DNA of 45,984 bases from Clostridiaceae bacterium UBA5444 (GCA_002426575.1 DIRE01000063.1:32401-78384), one strand, 5' to 3'. Shown: positions 8,588-18,144, counted from the first letter of the stretch. Program-made: numbers and translations. Notes: generated by a model from the sequence alone, not told the origin.

Positions 8588-8772
8588 CTCTTTTAATTAA
8601 TGTTAAAATACTAGTTTTACATGCAATTATTATTTAGCAAATAAAGTCAGTACTGCATCCATTCCCCACCATATTTATATGTTGACTATGTTATAAATAT
8701 TCAGGCACTTGTATGGATTTATCTACCATGGATATGGTGTAATTTAACATATGGGAATATTTTTGAGCATAT
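8588..8772. promoter_or_regulatory. Promoter region homologous to the araC divergent promoter, with araC stub
   Basis: This DNA aligns along its length with 25388-25587. Both have a TTTTAATTAAT-TTAAAATACTA stretch next to the solute-binding-protein start, then a shared GTCAGT block, then a ~75-base block ending in the GGTATAATG-type box (here GGTGTAATT). Finally come about 20 bases matching the araC start codon area (TTGAGCATATAAA against TTGAACATATAATAAA). The araC gene itself is gone and a hairpin begins at 8773. The minus-strand promoter for the sugar-importer operon must lie here. Confidence 0.7.
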
Positions 8773-8807
8773 AAAATGCCATTCCCTAGCAAAGGGGATG
8801 GCATTTT
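8773..8807 (-). terminator. Hairpin terminator behind the collagenase gene
   Basis: A 15-base-pair stem, 8773-8787 with 8793-8807, has a 5-base loop. On the minus strand the stem ends in ATTTTATAT. It is the first strong hairpin downstream of the collagenase stop (8918), about 110 bases away. Confidence 0.7.
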
Positions 8808-8887
8808 AAGTTACTTTTTCTCTACAGAAATCCAAATCTTTATATATCGTTTTTCAACGTCGGGGATACTATGCTTCTTGACTTTGG

Positions 8888-8909
8888 CTGCTCACATTTG
8901 TTGGGAGCA
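8888..8909 (+). terminator. Plus-facing terminator-like hairpin behind the collagenase stop
   Basis: TGCTC and GAGCA enclose CA/TG pairs and a small loop, followed on the plus strand by TTTTTATTTTATTT. No plus-strand gene precedes it, so it would stop antisense transcription before it enters the collagenase gene. Confidence 0.4.
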
Positions 8910-8917
8910 TTTTTATT

Positions 8918-11900
8918 TTATTTCACTATCAGCCCTAAAAGCTTCTGCTCAATCGACTTGCTCACAGCTGACTCTCCCCCAAATATTGTAGCGTCTTTTA
9001 TATTTTTTGTTTTTAAATAATCAACTACATTGTCTGATAGGTCTTTGTCTGTCAATATAATCGGAGCATTGCAGTTTGCAGCATATACGCTTCCTGCAAG
9101 GGCATCTGGAAAGTCATTTCCTGTTGCTATACATATATTTTGTCCATATAAATTAAAGTATTTTGCGACATTAAGGGAAGTTTCGTACCTGTTTGCGCCG
9201 CCTATTCTTATCACATTGGCCATATCTATTGATGCTATTTCTGCTGCCTCTTTCTCTACATTCCTTGATATTGCTCCTTCTGATCCTATTATATATATAC
9301 TGCTAGGCCTTATCTCCTGAATTTTTTTACGTACTGCTTCATTTATTTCATCCTTGTTGATTAAAAGTATTGGACTTTTCATTATAGCTGCAATGCTGCT
9401 TATAGATAATGCATCTGGGTAATTATCTCCGTTTACAAGTATAACAGGAGTACCCGTCTTCGCATTCAAGCTATCTGCTATTTTTACCGCTGTTTCATAT
9501 CTATTTGCTCCGCATATTCTCTTTATACTGTTGAAACCTGAGGCAGATATTTTCTTTTCAAATGCACTGTCTATAACTCTTACGCCTCCAAGTATATATA
9601 CTGTACCTGTATTGTCCATATTTTCTTTCATATAGTTTAATACTTTTTGCTGGTCTCCATCTGAACTTCCAACCAAAAGTATCGGAGCATTAAGCTTATA
9701 TGCAAGCACACTTCCTGAGAGTGCATCAGGATAATTACCTGCAGTTGCCAGTATTACATTTGAAACCTTTCCTATATAACTTGCCTTTGCTATTTCAATT
9801 GCAGTGTCCACCCTGTTTAATCCCTGAAGCCTTTTTACTTCTACCGTAATCTGATCAGGAATATAGGAGCCCCCACTCCAATCTCCCCCTGAATTTGCAT
9901 TAGAAACAGTTACCGTACATGTATCGATAAATCCTCCATCTGCTGTGGTTACCTTTATGGTAGCTGTTCCTGCAGATATAGGTGTTATCACCCCGTTACT
10001 ATCTACGGAAGCAACTGATGGTTTATCGGAACTCCAAGTTATATTCTTGTTAGCTGCATCTGCTGGGCTTACTGTTGCTGTTAACTTTTCTGTTGCTTCT
10101 CCTGCAGTTAAGTTTATTTCCTTTTTGTTCAGGCTTACGCCCTTTACTGCTATAGGTGTTGGTACTTCCGTTACAGTTACTGTGGTACTCTCAGTACTCT
10201 TTGCACCTTTGTCATCAATGATGGTCAGTTTCACGGTATATGTTCCTGCTTTTGAATATGCATGGATTGGATTAGCCGACGTGTCAGTTGCTCCATCGCC
10301 AAAGTCCCACAGGTATGATGCTATTGTTCCATCCGGATCACTTGATCCTTCACTGCTAAATGCTATTGCACTTCCCGTTGTTCCGGTATATGGTCCGTTA
10401 ATCTTTACAATAGGCGATTGATTTACAGCATCTTCTGGAAGAGTTACATTTATAGTATATGGTGCTGTATCACCCTCCATTTTATATAACTTCAGATAGT
10501 ACTTGCCTGGTGCTGCATCATAACTGCCTATAAGCTGGGTGTCAGTCATTTGGGTAGCATATGCCACATAGTCATTAGTATTGCTTTCTTTAAATAATAG
10601 CCAGTTTACTATAGTATGATCAGCTGTTACCGTTATATCCACCATTCCTGGTGAAGTAACATTAAAATAGAATATATCCTGAATATCATTTGATGTAAAT
10701 TCCCCGGTTACATCGACATTATTTTTTATAGGTCCGTTAGCCTGATCAAACCAATCATTGGGTTCGGTCTCCGTCGTTATTCCGGTATTTGTAAATTCTG
10801 TTACAGTAGCTATGGTACTCTCAGTACTTGATCCACCTTTATCATCAATAATAGTCAGCTTCACGGTATATGTCCCTGCTTTTGAATATGCGTGGGTTGG
10901 ATTAGCCGACGTATCAGTTGTTCCATCGCCAAAATCCCACAGGTATGATACTATTGTTCCATCTGGATCATTTGATCCTTCGCTGTTAAATGTTATTGCA
11001 CTTCCCGTTGTTCCGGTATATGGTCCGTTAATCTTTATAATAGGTGATTGATTTGCAGCGTCTCCTGGAAGAGTTACATTTATAGTGTATGGTACTATAT
11101 CCTCCTCTTTAAACTTATATAATTTTAGGTAGTACTTACCCACTTCTGCATCATAACTGCCTGGAAGCTGGGTGTCAGTCATTTGACCGTTGGCCCATGC
11201 TACCCAATTATCGGTATCGTTTTCTTTAAATAATAACCAGTTTACTTTAGTGTGATCAGCTGTTACCGTTATATCCACCATTCCTGGCGAAGTAACATTA
11301 AAATAGAATACATCCTGACCATCACCTAATGTAAGTCCCCCAGATACGCTTGTATTACTTGTTATAGGCCCATTAGCCTTGTTAAACCAATCATTAGGCT
11401 CCGTTTCCGCTGCTATTCCGGTATTTGTAACTGTCACTGTAGTACTCTCAGTGCTTAATCCACCTATATCATCGGTGATAGTCAATGTCACAGTATATGG
11501 CCCTAATTTTGCATATGCATGGGTTGGATTAGCCGATGTGTCAGTTGCTCCATCACCAAAGTCCCACAGGTATGATTCCATAGTCCCGTCTGAATCGGTA
11601 GAACCTTCACTGCTGAATGTTATTTTATCTCCTAATACTCCAGTATATGGCCCGTTAATCTTTACAGCAGGCGGTTCGTTTGTAGTTCCATCCTGTTTAG
11701 GAAATGCACCATGGAACACCACATCATACTGGAACCTATTTGAACTATCTACGCTATAGTTTACAAAATAACATGTGAGCGTTTTATAACCATTCCATGA
11801 ATCCTTTGCCAGTTTATTGAGAAAACCATTGGCCAAATCATTCATTGCCTTCCAATCATTAAGCTGCCCCTGCGTTGCTGCCCCAGTATATGTGCCTCTT

Positions 11901-14053
11901 AGTTCAAATGTATTAAAGAATTGGGACTTATGCACGGCAGTAGTTGTGTTAGTGAGCCCCGCTTCATTAATTATATTAGAATAAATATCCTTTGCACTTT
12001 TAGCAGTTGGTGGTACTAAATAATCATCCGCAACCAATGGAGTTATTAAATTGTTACTGTTGTAGCGGTCAACAAGATCCTGCAAATGGTTTCTATATGC
12101 TGTATTAAGCTCTGAATTATTACTTAATTCTTTGATATATTGGTCATATCCTTTTACATCATTTGCTTTTATATAGTTAGTGAGATTGTTAAATATATCA
12201 ATGTCCTTCTCATACATATAGTCCATGAATGCAAATGAATATTGATAAAAGTCCCATCCATCTTCATACTTTGAATGGAACACCTGCGGCAGCGTAAACC
12301 ATTTAGAGGAATCTAGTATATTGCTTACCATGGATTTACGAGGTACAATTCCATTAGTACGGGTGCCTCCTGCATTTAGTTCAGCATTTCCTTCCTCATA
12401 CCAAGTTATCCTATTATTATTATATATTGCGGAACTTCCCCACATCCCAGGCACAACATATCTTCCCTGCAGATAATGGGTTGACTCATGGCGGAACAGC
12501 TCTTCCAAAGTATATATGCTCTGCTGCGGTGTCCTTTCATAAGTATAGAATGCCCCATCACCTTCAATATACATACCACCATTATCGGTACCTAACCCAT
12601 ATAAATAATAATTAAACTTATATTCATCTGGGCTATTATAAATCATTACATGGAGTACCTCATCAGCGTTGCCAGGCTCAAGAGCCTTGTCATTTCCAGA
12701 CATCCTATGGTATTGTGCTTTTATTTCTTTGGATGCCCAATAAAGCCTTTGTATCTTTTCAGTTGTTACTTTATCTCCAGTATTAAATATCATTTTGCCA
12801 TCATCAAAGGTGTAACTATTTGGTAAATATTTAGCTTTTCCATCTGCCTTTATTTTATTCATATCAACCATATTGCCATCATTGTCTACACCTTTATAGT
12901 TATTTGATATGGCACCTGCAGCCTCGAAATACTGTGGGCTTAGGTAAGGATAGGTATGCATTGCCTGTGTTAGTATCCTGTTTCCTTTAGTAGGATCACT
13001 AGATACCTTTGCTACCGTACCTATTTCATATAATGCATTATTAATCAGCCATCCATTTTCTGCAGTTACATCTTCATAAATAGCAAAGCGTCCTACATTA
13101 TCTATATAGTCCTCAATTTTTCCATACCATGGACTGTCGATGGCTTGTCCAGTATAAAAATATTCATAGATATCATACCTTATTGCATCCATTACACGCC
13201 AAAGAGCATTGCCTTTTCCATAGTCCTTTATATAGTTGTCCATGTTTGAGTAGTAATCATCCAAAATGGTATTGGCAAGATTGACAACTTTATCATCGCA
13301 TGAGCCATTTGCTATTAGCAGCCCAAATGCTGCGATTACAGAATTCTGCTCTGCTGTACCAAGTTTGAAATTTGGGTTATTTCCTATTGCCATCAATGCG
13401 GGAATGCATTTGTTATGAAAATCCCTGTTGTTTAAATACTTCAATTGTGGATTATAAAATCCAAGATAAAATCCCGCTCTGACAACTTCTACAAGAGTAG
13501 GTATTCCTTTATTGTAACTGCTCGTATAGGTGCTTCCTCTTTGCTTAATTTCATTAATAAGATACTCTACACGTTTTTGGTCGCTATAAAAGATGCGTGC
13601 ATCCTCATTATATTTGAAAAGATCAGTTATCTGATTCCACATAACCGAGGTAATCGTATTTACAAGATCCGGTAACTCGAGTTTATTTAAATCTGCCATA
13701 GAGTATGTCTGCTGTATACCCTCAGCAAGTAGTGCACTATTTTTTTTATTCTTATTCTTACTAGTGGTACTATTCAAAGGGCTAGGTGGTTTTGGATGTG
13801 TATTAGGTAAGTCTTCTCTGCTTTTGACATGTATGCTTTCCTGAACCACTTTATCATGGGTCTGCTTTCCCTGAGGCGAGAGGAGCTGCATTGCTAAGTC
13901 TTCATTTGTTTTAGCATTTACAACCTTAGGCGGTGGACTGCAAAACGAAGCAGCAAAAATCATGAATGCACACAGTACGCATAGCAGCCTTTTGCAAGGC
14001 AGCTTTTGCCCTGTCTTTTTAGCAGTACCAAGTACTTTTTTAATTTGTTTCAT
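8918..14053 (-). CDS. Wall-anchored M9 collagenase with PKD, collagen-binding-like, Big2 and CWB2 domains
   Basis: About 1711 residues, secreted. Order: signal peptide (~1-45, hydrophobic LLCVLCAFMIFAASF); M9 activator and peptidase domains (~80-780) with zinc motif HESTH at 522-526 and the downstream EEGNAELNAGG glutamate; PKD1 (~790-880); PPC1 (~885-990); PKD2 (~1003-1090); PPC2 (~1092-1200); PKD3 (~1212-1300); an Ig-like Big2 domain (~1302-1390); and three CWB2 repeats (~1408-1711). The PPC domains correspond to the collagen-binding domains of clostridial collagenases and begin with ETEPNDWF. ATG 14053 is chosen because AGAAGG lies 7 bases upstream; an in-frame TTG at 14071 precedes it. 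CWB2 repeats bind anionic wall polymers, so the enzyme is cell-bound, unlike the freely secreted ColG/ColH. Closest substrate guess: collagen or gelatin. Confidence 0.95.
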   Translation of the reverse strand: MKQIKKVLGTAKKTGQKLPCKRLLCVLCAFMIFAASFCSPPPKVVNAKTNEDLAMQLLSPQGKQTHDKVVQESIHVKSREDLPNTHPKPPSPLNSTTSKNKNKKNSALLAEGIQQTYSMADLNKLELPDLVNTITSVMWNQITDLFKYNEDARIFYSDQKRVEYLINEIKQRGSTYTSSYNKGIPTLVEVVRAGFYLGFYNPQLKYLNNRDFHNKCIPALMAIGNNPNFKLGTAEQNSVIAAFGLLIANGSCDDKVVNLANTILDDYYSNMDNYIKDYGKGNALWRVMDAIRYDIYEYFYTGQAIDSPWYGKIEDYIDNVGRFAIYEDVTAENGWLINNALYEIGTVAKVSSDPTKGNRILTQAMHTYPYLSPQYFEAAGAISNNYKGVDNDGNMVDMNKIKADGKAKYLPNSYTFDDGKMIFNTGDKVTTEKIQRLYWASKEIKAQYHRMSGNDKALEPGNADEVLHVMIYNSPDEYKFNYYLYGLGTDNGGMYIEGDGAFYTYERTPQQSIYTLEELFRHESTHYLQGRYVVPGMWGSSAIYNNNRITWYEEGNAELNAGGTRTNGIVPRKSMVSNILDSSKWFTLPQVFHSKYEDGWDFYQYSFAFMDYMYEKDIDIFNNLTNYIKANDVKGYDQYIKELSNNSELNTAYRNHLQDLVDRYNSNNLITPLVADDYLVPPTAKSAKDIYSNIINEAGLTNTTTAVHKSQFFNTFELRGTYTGAATQGQLNDWKAMNDLANGFLNKLAKDSWNGYKTLTCYFVNYSVDSSNRFQYDVVFHGAFPKQDGTTNEPPAVKINGPYTGVLGDKITFSSEGSTDSDGTMESYLWDFGDGATDTSANPTHAYAKLGPYTVTLTITDDIGGLSTESTTVTVTNTGIAAETEPNDWFNKANGPITSNTSVSGGLTLGDGQDVFYFNVTSPGMVDITVTADHTKVNWLLFKENDTDNWVAWANGQMTDTQLPGSYDAEVGKYYLKLYKFKEEDIVPYTINVTLPGDAANQSPIIKINGPYTGTTGSAITFNSEGSNDPDGTIVSYLWDFGDGTTDTSANPTHAYSKAGTYTVKLTIIDDKGGSSTESTIATVTEFTNTGITTETEPNDWFDQANGPIKNNVDVTGEFTSNDIQDIFYFNVTSPGMVDITVTADHTIVNWLLFKESNTNDYVAYATQMTDTQLIGSYDAAPGKYYLKLYKMEGDTAPYTINVTLPEDAVNQSPIVKINGPYTGTTGSAIAFSSEGSSDPDGTIASYLWDFGDGATDTSANPIHAYSKAGTYTVKLTIIDDKGAKSTESTTVTVTEVPTPIAVKGVSLNKKEINLTAGEATEKLTATVSPADAANKNITWSSDKPSVASVDSNGVITPISAGTATIKVTTADGGFIDTCTVTVSNANSGGDWSGGSYIPDQITVEVKRLQGLNRVDTAIEIAKASYIGKVSNVILATAGNYPDALSGSVLAYKLNAPILLVGSSDGDQQKVLNYMKENMDNTGTVYILGGVRVIDSAFEKKISASGFNSIKRICGANRYETAVKIADSLNAKTGTPVILVNGDNYPDALSISSIAAIMKSPILLINKDEINEAVRKKIQEIRPSSIYIIGSEGAISRNVEKEAAEIASIDMANVIRIGGANRYETSLNVAKYFNLYGQNICIATGNDFPDALAGSVYAANCNAPIILTDKDLSDNVVDYLKTKNIKDATIFGGESAVSKSIEQKLLGLIVK
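10170..11690 (-). repeat. PKD-PPC module duplication inside the collagenase gene
   Basis: Three PKD units (about 11.44-11.69, 10.79-11.05 and 10.17-10.42 kb) alternate with two PPC units (about 11.07-11.41 and 10.43-10.78 kb). The second and third PKD units are nearly identical at the DNA level over long stretches, for example around the VKINGPYTGTTGSAI codons. This indicates a recent duplication of a roughly 620-base PKD-PPC block. Confidence 0.85.
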
Positions 14054-14142
14054 AAGACAGCCTTCTTTCAAATTTGAAGATAATTTTGATAATCTATATG
14101 ATATTCATCGAAAAACCATATTCATAAGTATCTTCAACTACT

Positions 14143-14289
14143 CTAACTAGGTGGAATTTCTGGAGAACCTCCAATACATACTTGATTGTGGGGTTCTCCA
14201 GTTTTTTTATTCCAACTAGTCTGAGGCAGTCCATCTTTTGATTTCTTTACATTCTCTGCACTTACCTCTGATTTATCTTTGTTAGCTTA
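14143..14289 (-). pseudogene. In-frame open tail after the M6 protease stop codon
   Basis: Immediately after the TAA that ends the protease (14287-14289), the same frame stays open for 47 codons to TAG at 14143-14145. It begins ANKDKSEVSAENVKKSKDG and ends GGSPEIPPS. It has no start codon or ribosome site of its own, so it is probably the former C-terminus cut off by a stop mutation, or a rare readthrough extension. Confidence 0.4.
14160..14208 (+). terminator. Plus-facing terminator-like hairpin between the two protease genes
   Basis: CTGGAGAACC (14160-14169) pairs with GGTTCTCCAG (14192-14201), with further pairs above, followed on the plus strand by TTTTTTTATT. Both flanking genes read on the minus strand, where the T-run is an A-run before the stem, so by its polarity it acts on antisense transcripts. 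Confidence 0.55.
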
Positions 14290-17200
14290 CTTTTTATTAA
14301 CATTTAAATTGCTTAAGTCCATACCATATCCATAATTTGCATGCATGTTGTAAAATGCCTTCGTATTACCGTCTTTATCGCTAAGTACGATAAAACCAGG
14401 TTTCCATTCTCCATAAGGCAAATCCATTGCTGAGAATGAGTCAGCTATTTTAGCTCTGTATAAGCCGCCTGCAGTACGGGTAAGATTTATTTCGTTATTA
14501 AAATGAATAGTTTTAACGCTGCCGTCGCCATATATTCTGTCCATAGTAGTAACATATGTCATTTTAGCAGTATCAGCGAGATTTCCTTCTGTATCTACAT
14601 ATATATAGCCATCTTGTATATATGTGTTTTTTATTTTAATTGAATTTAGTACATCACTATCATATATAGGTGCTGCATCATTCTTTGTACCCTTCATTAT
14701 ATGAATCTTAGCAACGCTTCTATCCTTATTCTCTGCTGTAACAAAAATCTTTAAGCCATAGCTGGCAAGATTAAGGCCACACTCATGTCCAGAAGGACTA
14801 TCATATTTTAAGCTGTCATCAAATACGGGTATCATATTTGTGCTTGGATCTTTAGTTACATAAGCATTGCCCCAAACCTTTGTAAATGCCGAGCTATCCT
14901 TTAGGCTAAATGCTGCATCATGCATCTGGTAGGTCACATATTCAAGCCAAGGAAGGGTGTGTTCATCCTTATACGATATAGGTTCCTGGTCTGCATCTAC
15001 AATACCAACAGAGCAATATCCAGGATGATCTACTACGGCCTGATCAGGTCTGCCTTTCGAATCTCTTGGATCTCCAAATTTTTCATTTACATACCAGATT
15101 ATAAGACCTGGGTCGTACTTAAGCTCCTCCCAGAATGAGGTAACATCGTAAAGCCCCTTGTCCACCAATCCATTGTCATAATTTCTCCACTCAAGCATAT
15201 AATAATGCTTATAAGTTCTCTCCCCATTTACTGATACAGTGAAGCCATCAAGGTCAAACTTAGGATTCCCTTCAGCATCATCGAAGAATATCACTTTCTC
15301 AATTGGTGTAGCTTCTATAGAATCAAGCTTCGAATCTTCCTCAGTATCATCAGGAAGTACATCTTTATCACTTGGTGTAACTTCTATAGGGTCAGGCTTT
15401 GAATCTACTTCAGCATTATCAGAAAGTACCTCTTGTTCATTGGGCACAATTTCTACAGGTTCAGGCTTTGAATCCCCTTCAGCATCGCCTGGGAGTACTT
15501 TTGCAGTAACTTTTATATTGTCTATAAATATGCCGGTATTCGGTGTATTTGTATCACTCCAGAAGTAGAACTTTAAGCTAATACTTCTTCCGGCATATTG
15601 GCTTAAATCAAATTCTGCCTTAATCCACTCATTGGATTTTCCTGTTATGCCATACCCTGGGTTCCTGTCTGTAAGATCATTCGGAGTATCATCATTTGGA
15701 TTATCTGTAGTAGTTATGTTTCCTGATATAGATACAAAGCCGCCTTCCTTAGAATCCTTTACCTGTACGGATGCATAGTCCCAATCCTGCTCAATATCGT
15801 ACCATGTATCAAATTCTAGCTTTATCTCGCTTCCTTTAGGAATATTTAAAAGATCTATACTGGTTATAGCTGATTCGTTTGCTGAATTTTTTATGCCGCT
15901 GTAATAAGCATTACTCTTATAATCGATAATTTGGTCGGTTCTATCAGGAAGATCAATCCTCAAAGCGCTGTTGTTTTTTCCATTTAAAGTTGCCTGATCT
16001 AAAATTACATCTACACCATTTTCATTAATATCAGCTAAATTTAATGTCTCTTTTTTCTGCCAATTTGTTTTAACTCCCTTTTTATCAAATATCTCCTGCA
16101 ACAAGTCTTTGCAAAAAGCACCATAGCTATTTGGCTTAGATCCTCTTAATGAACCAGTATAACTTCCGCCCATTAATGACCAGTATTCTACAGGTACTTG
16201 GCCACGACCGTATAGATCTGGTAACCCTAAATAATGGCCATATTCATGAGCAAATAAGTCAACAGGAATGTCCTGCTCAATTGCCAAGAAATTATCAGCC
16301 TTTAATTTATTACCTTTTGTATCCGTAACCTCATGCTTTGGATTATTATCATACCATGTTAACGCGGATCTAAACGGCCAGATTGCATCTTCGCCAAGTG
16401 AGCCGCCGCCGAATTCTTCTCCCAGCCCTGGATGAATTACAACAATACAATCAATTTCACCATCTGGCTCAAAATAATTGCCGTTATTATTATAATCATA
16501 AGGATCCTCTACATCATAATCTGCCAGATTAATATTTGGATCCTTTGCAACAGCATCAAGAGCCTCTCTGACAAGGTCGCAGGTTCTATTCTGCTCCTTC
16601 CAGTCTTCATTGCTCCCATAATATGCTGCTTCGCGACTTGCTGGATACCATCCATGCACTCCGCCTTTTACCTCAACAGTCCCCCGGGATTCTTCTTTAA
16701 TAAATTTATTTATTGATATATAACTTCCCTCATCGCTGCCTTTATAAAAGTCTTCGCCGAAGAACATATTATTATATAATTCAGGTGTACAGTCTTTACC
16801 TTCAAAATTATTTATTCTCCAATCCTCTTTGTCATCTATGTCTTCATGGTTGTAATCTGTAAAGTCCATAGCTATAACAAGAGGTTTCACGGTAACCTGT
16901 ACTTCTCCAGGCTCATTTGGAACAAAGTCTAATGAATGATCATGGTATTCAGGTGGTGTATAACTACCTGAACCGCCGCCAATTGGTATTTGTGTTTGCT
17001 GGTCAGCTATAGCCTTAATAACCTTCTCAAGATCAGTAACAATATTGTCTGGAACAACCGCTGTTCCGCCTAAAACAACAATACTGCTATTTACTGACAT
17101 GCTATCTTTAAGAAACTCTTTTGTATCATACGGGATATTGGAATTTACTAAAACAATTGGTGAAGAAGTAACTGCTGCTAAAACAGAACCTGCCAGTGCG

Positions 17201-18012
17201 TCAGCATAACCTTTACCTGTAGCAATATATACTTTATTAAAACTCAAATCTGAAAAAGCCTTCATAACAGCAACATTTGTACTATACCTATCATTTCCAG
17301 ACAGAACTTTTGAGTTGGGTATAAGATTTTTAACTGAATCACTTATAACACCATTCCCGCCAATTATAAATGTATTTTTGATTTCTTTTGAAGAAAGGAA
17401 TGAAGTAACACCATCTGGTAGGTTATCCTTCTTAGTCAATAGTATAGGCATTCCTCTATAAGCAGCGATTGAAGATATTGACAATGCATCGGCAAAAGAT
17501 TCATCTGAACCATTTGCAAGCACAGCTTCAGTGATTGTCCCAAGTTTTTCTTCTACTTGTTCTGCAATCTTTAATGAGGTAGCATATCTGTCGTTTCCGA
17601 ATATACGATTAGTTGATATTCCTTTGGATTTGATTAAATCTTCTATTGTCTGAGGTATAACGCCTGTCCCACCTATTATAAACGCATTTTTTGTGCCAAG
17701 GGATGAAAGATAATTTAATACATCAGAATTTTGGCCTTTAGGATTTATTAATATAATTGGTGCATTATACGCTTTTGCCAGCGGGGCAGCACACAATGCA
17801 TCAGCCGAGGACTCACCTGTTACCAATACAACAGTATCGGCTGACTTCCATCCAGCCTTAACAATGTTTAAGGATGTCTCATATCTGTTATCCCCGCCAT
17901 ACCTAATTGATATATTTTTTGCTGCATTAGTTGATGCAAAAGCTGCTACATTAAATGTTGATAAGCAAAAAACGAGAACAATCGAGATTAAATTAATACA
18001 CTTTTTTCTCAC
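14287..18012 (-). CDS. Wall-anchored M6 (immune inhibitor A-type) metalloprotease with N-terminal CWB2 repeats
   Basis: 1241 residues. A signal peptide (~1-27, VVAAFAS-like cleavage region) is followed by three CWB2 repeats (~30-340) that hold the protein to wall polymers. A Gly/Ser-rich linker leads to the M6 domain with zinc motif HEYGHYLGLPD (H589, E590, H593, D599), then an InhA-type beta domain around YDIEQDWDYASVQV. A 23-residue tandem repeat (~836-914) splits the region before the conserved DLDGFTVSVNGERTYKHYYMLEWRNY-like segment. InhA proteases are zinc endopeptidases that degrade host or environmental proteins. Start is GTG at 18012 with AAAGGAGAG upstream. The stop may be premature, because the frame stays open beyond it. 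Confidence 0.93.
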   Translation of the reverse strand: MRKKCINLISIVLVFCLSTFNVAAFASTNAAKNISIRYGGDNRYETSLNIVKAGWKSADTVVLVTGESSADALCAAPLAKAYNAPIILINPKGQNSDVLNYLSSLGTKNAFIIGGTGVIPQTIEDLIKSKGISTNRIFGNDRYATSLKIAEQVEEKLGTITEAVLANGSDESFADALSISSIAAYRGMPILLTKKDNLPDGVTSFLSSKEIKNTFIIGGNGVISDSVKNLIPNSKVLSGNDRYSTNVAVMKAFSDLSFNKVYIATGKGYADALAGSVLAAVTSSPIVLVNSNIPYDTKEFLKDSMSVNSSIVVLGGTAVVPDNIVTDLEKVIKAIADQQTQIPIGGGSGSYTPPEYHDHSLDFVPNEPGEVQVTVKPLVIAMDFTDYNHEDIDDKEDWRINNFEGKDCTPELYNNMFFGEDFYKGSDEGSYISINKFIKEESRGTVEVKGGVHGWYPASREAAYYGSNEDWKEQNRTCDLVREALDAVAKDPNINLADYDVEDPYDYNNNGNYFEPDGEIDCIVVIHPGLGEEFGGGSLGEDAIWPFRSALTWYDNNPKHEVTDTKGNKLKADNFLAIEQDIPVDLFAHEYGHYLGLPDLYGRGQVPVEYWSLMGGSYTGSLRGSKPNSYGAFCKDLLQEIFDKKGVKTNWQKKETLNLADINENGVDVILDQATLNGKNNSALRIDLPDRTDQIIDYKSNAYYSGIKNSANESAITSIDLLNIPKGSEIKLEFDTWYDIEQDWDYASVQVKDSKEGGFVSISGNITTTDNPNDDTPNDLTDRNPGYGITGKSNEWIKAEFDLSQYAGRSISLKFYFWSDTNTPNTGIFIDNIKVTAKVLPGDAEGDSKPEPVEIVPNEQEVLSDNAEVDSKPDPIEVTPSDKDVLPDDTEEDSKLDSIEATPIEKVIFFDDAEGNPKFDLDGFTVSVNGERTYKHYYMLEWRNYDNGLVDKGLYDVTSFWEELKYDPGLIIWYVNEKFGDPRDSKGRPDQAVVDHPGYCSVGIVDADQEPISYKDEHTLPWLEYVTYQMHDAAFSLKDSSAFTKVWGNAYVTKDPSTNMIPVFDDSLKYDSPSGHECGLNLASYGLKIFVTAENKDRSVAKIHIMKGTKNDAAPIYDSDVLNSIKIKNTYIQDGYIYVDTEGNLADTAKMTYVTTMDRIYGDGSVKTIHFNNEINLTRTAGGLYRAKIADSFSAMDLPYGEWKPGFIVLSDKDGNTKAFYNMHANYGYGMDLSNLNVNKK
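15272..15507 (-). repeat. 69-base tandem repeat within the M6 protease gene
   Basis: Units start at 15272, 15341, 15410 and 15479 on the plus-strand sequence, an exact 69-base spacing, about 3.4 copies. Each encodes 23 residues of the form DDAEGDSKPEPVEIVPxxxxVL. The last copy runs into the ancestral FFDDAEGNPKFDLDGF segment, suggesting the array grew by duplication of that segment. Confidence 0.9.
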
Positions 18013-18144
18013 TTCTAAACTCTCCTTTCTTAATAGCCCTCCCTTGTATATCTGATTTTATATTTTGTTAATCAGTCACCCCCTCAAAACTACATTCAAG
18101 TGTTAAACTGATACTGAAACTGAATATTTTTCATGAACGGTTGT

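Noticed and set aside
9945..11759. Plus-strand open frames of 97-158 codons opposite the collagenase gene
   Set aside because: They repeat exactly with the PKD units on the other strand, lack ribosome sites, and vanish outside the repetitive domains.
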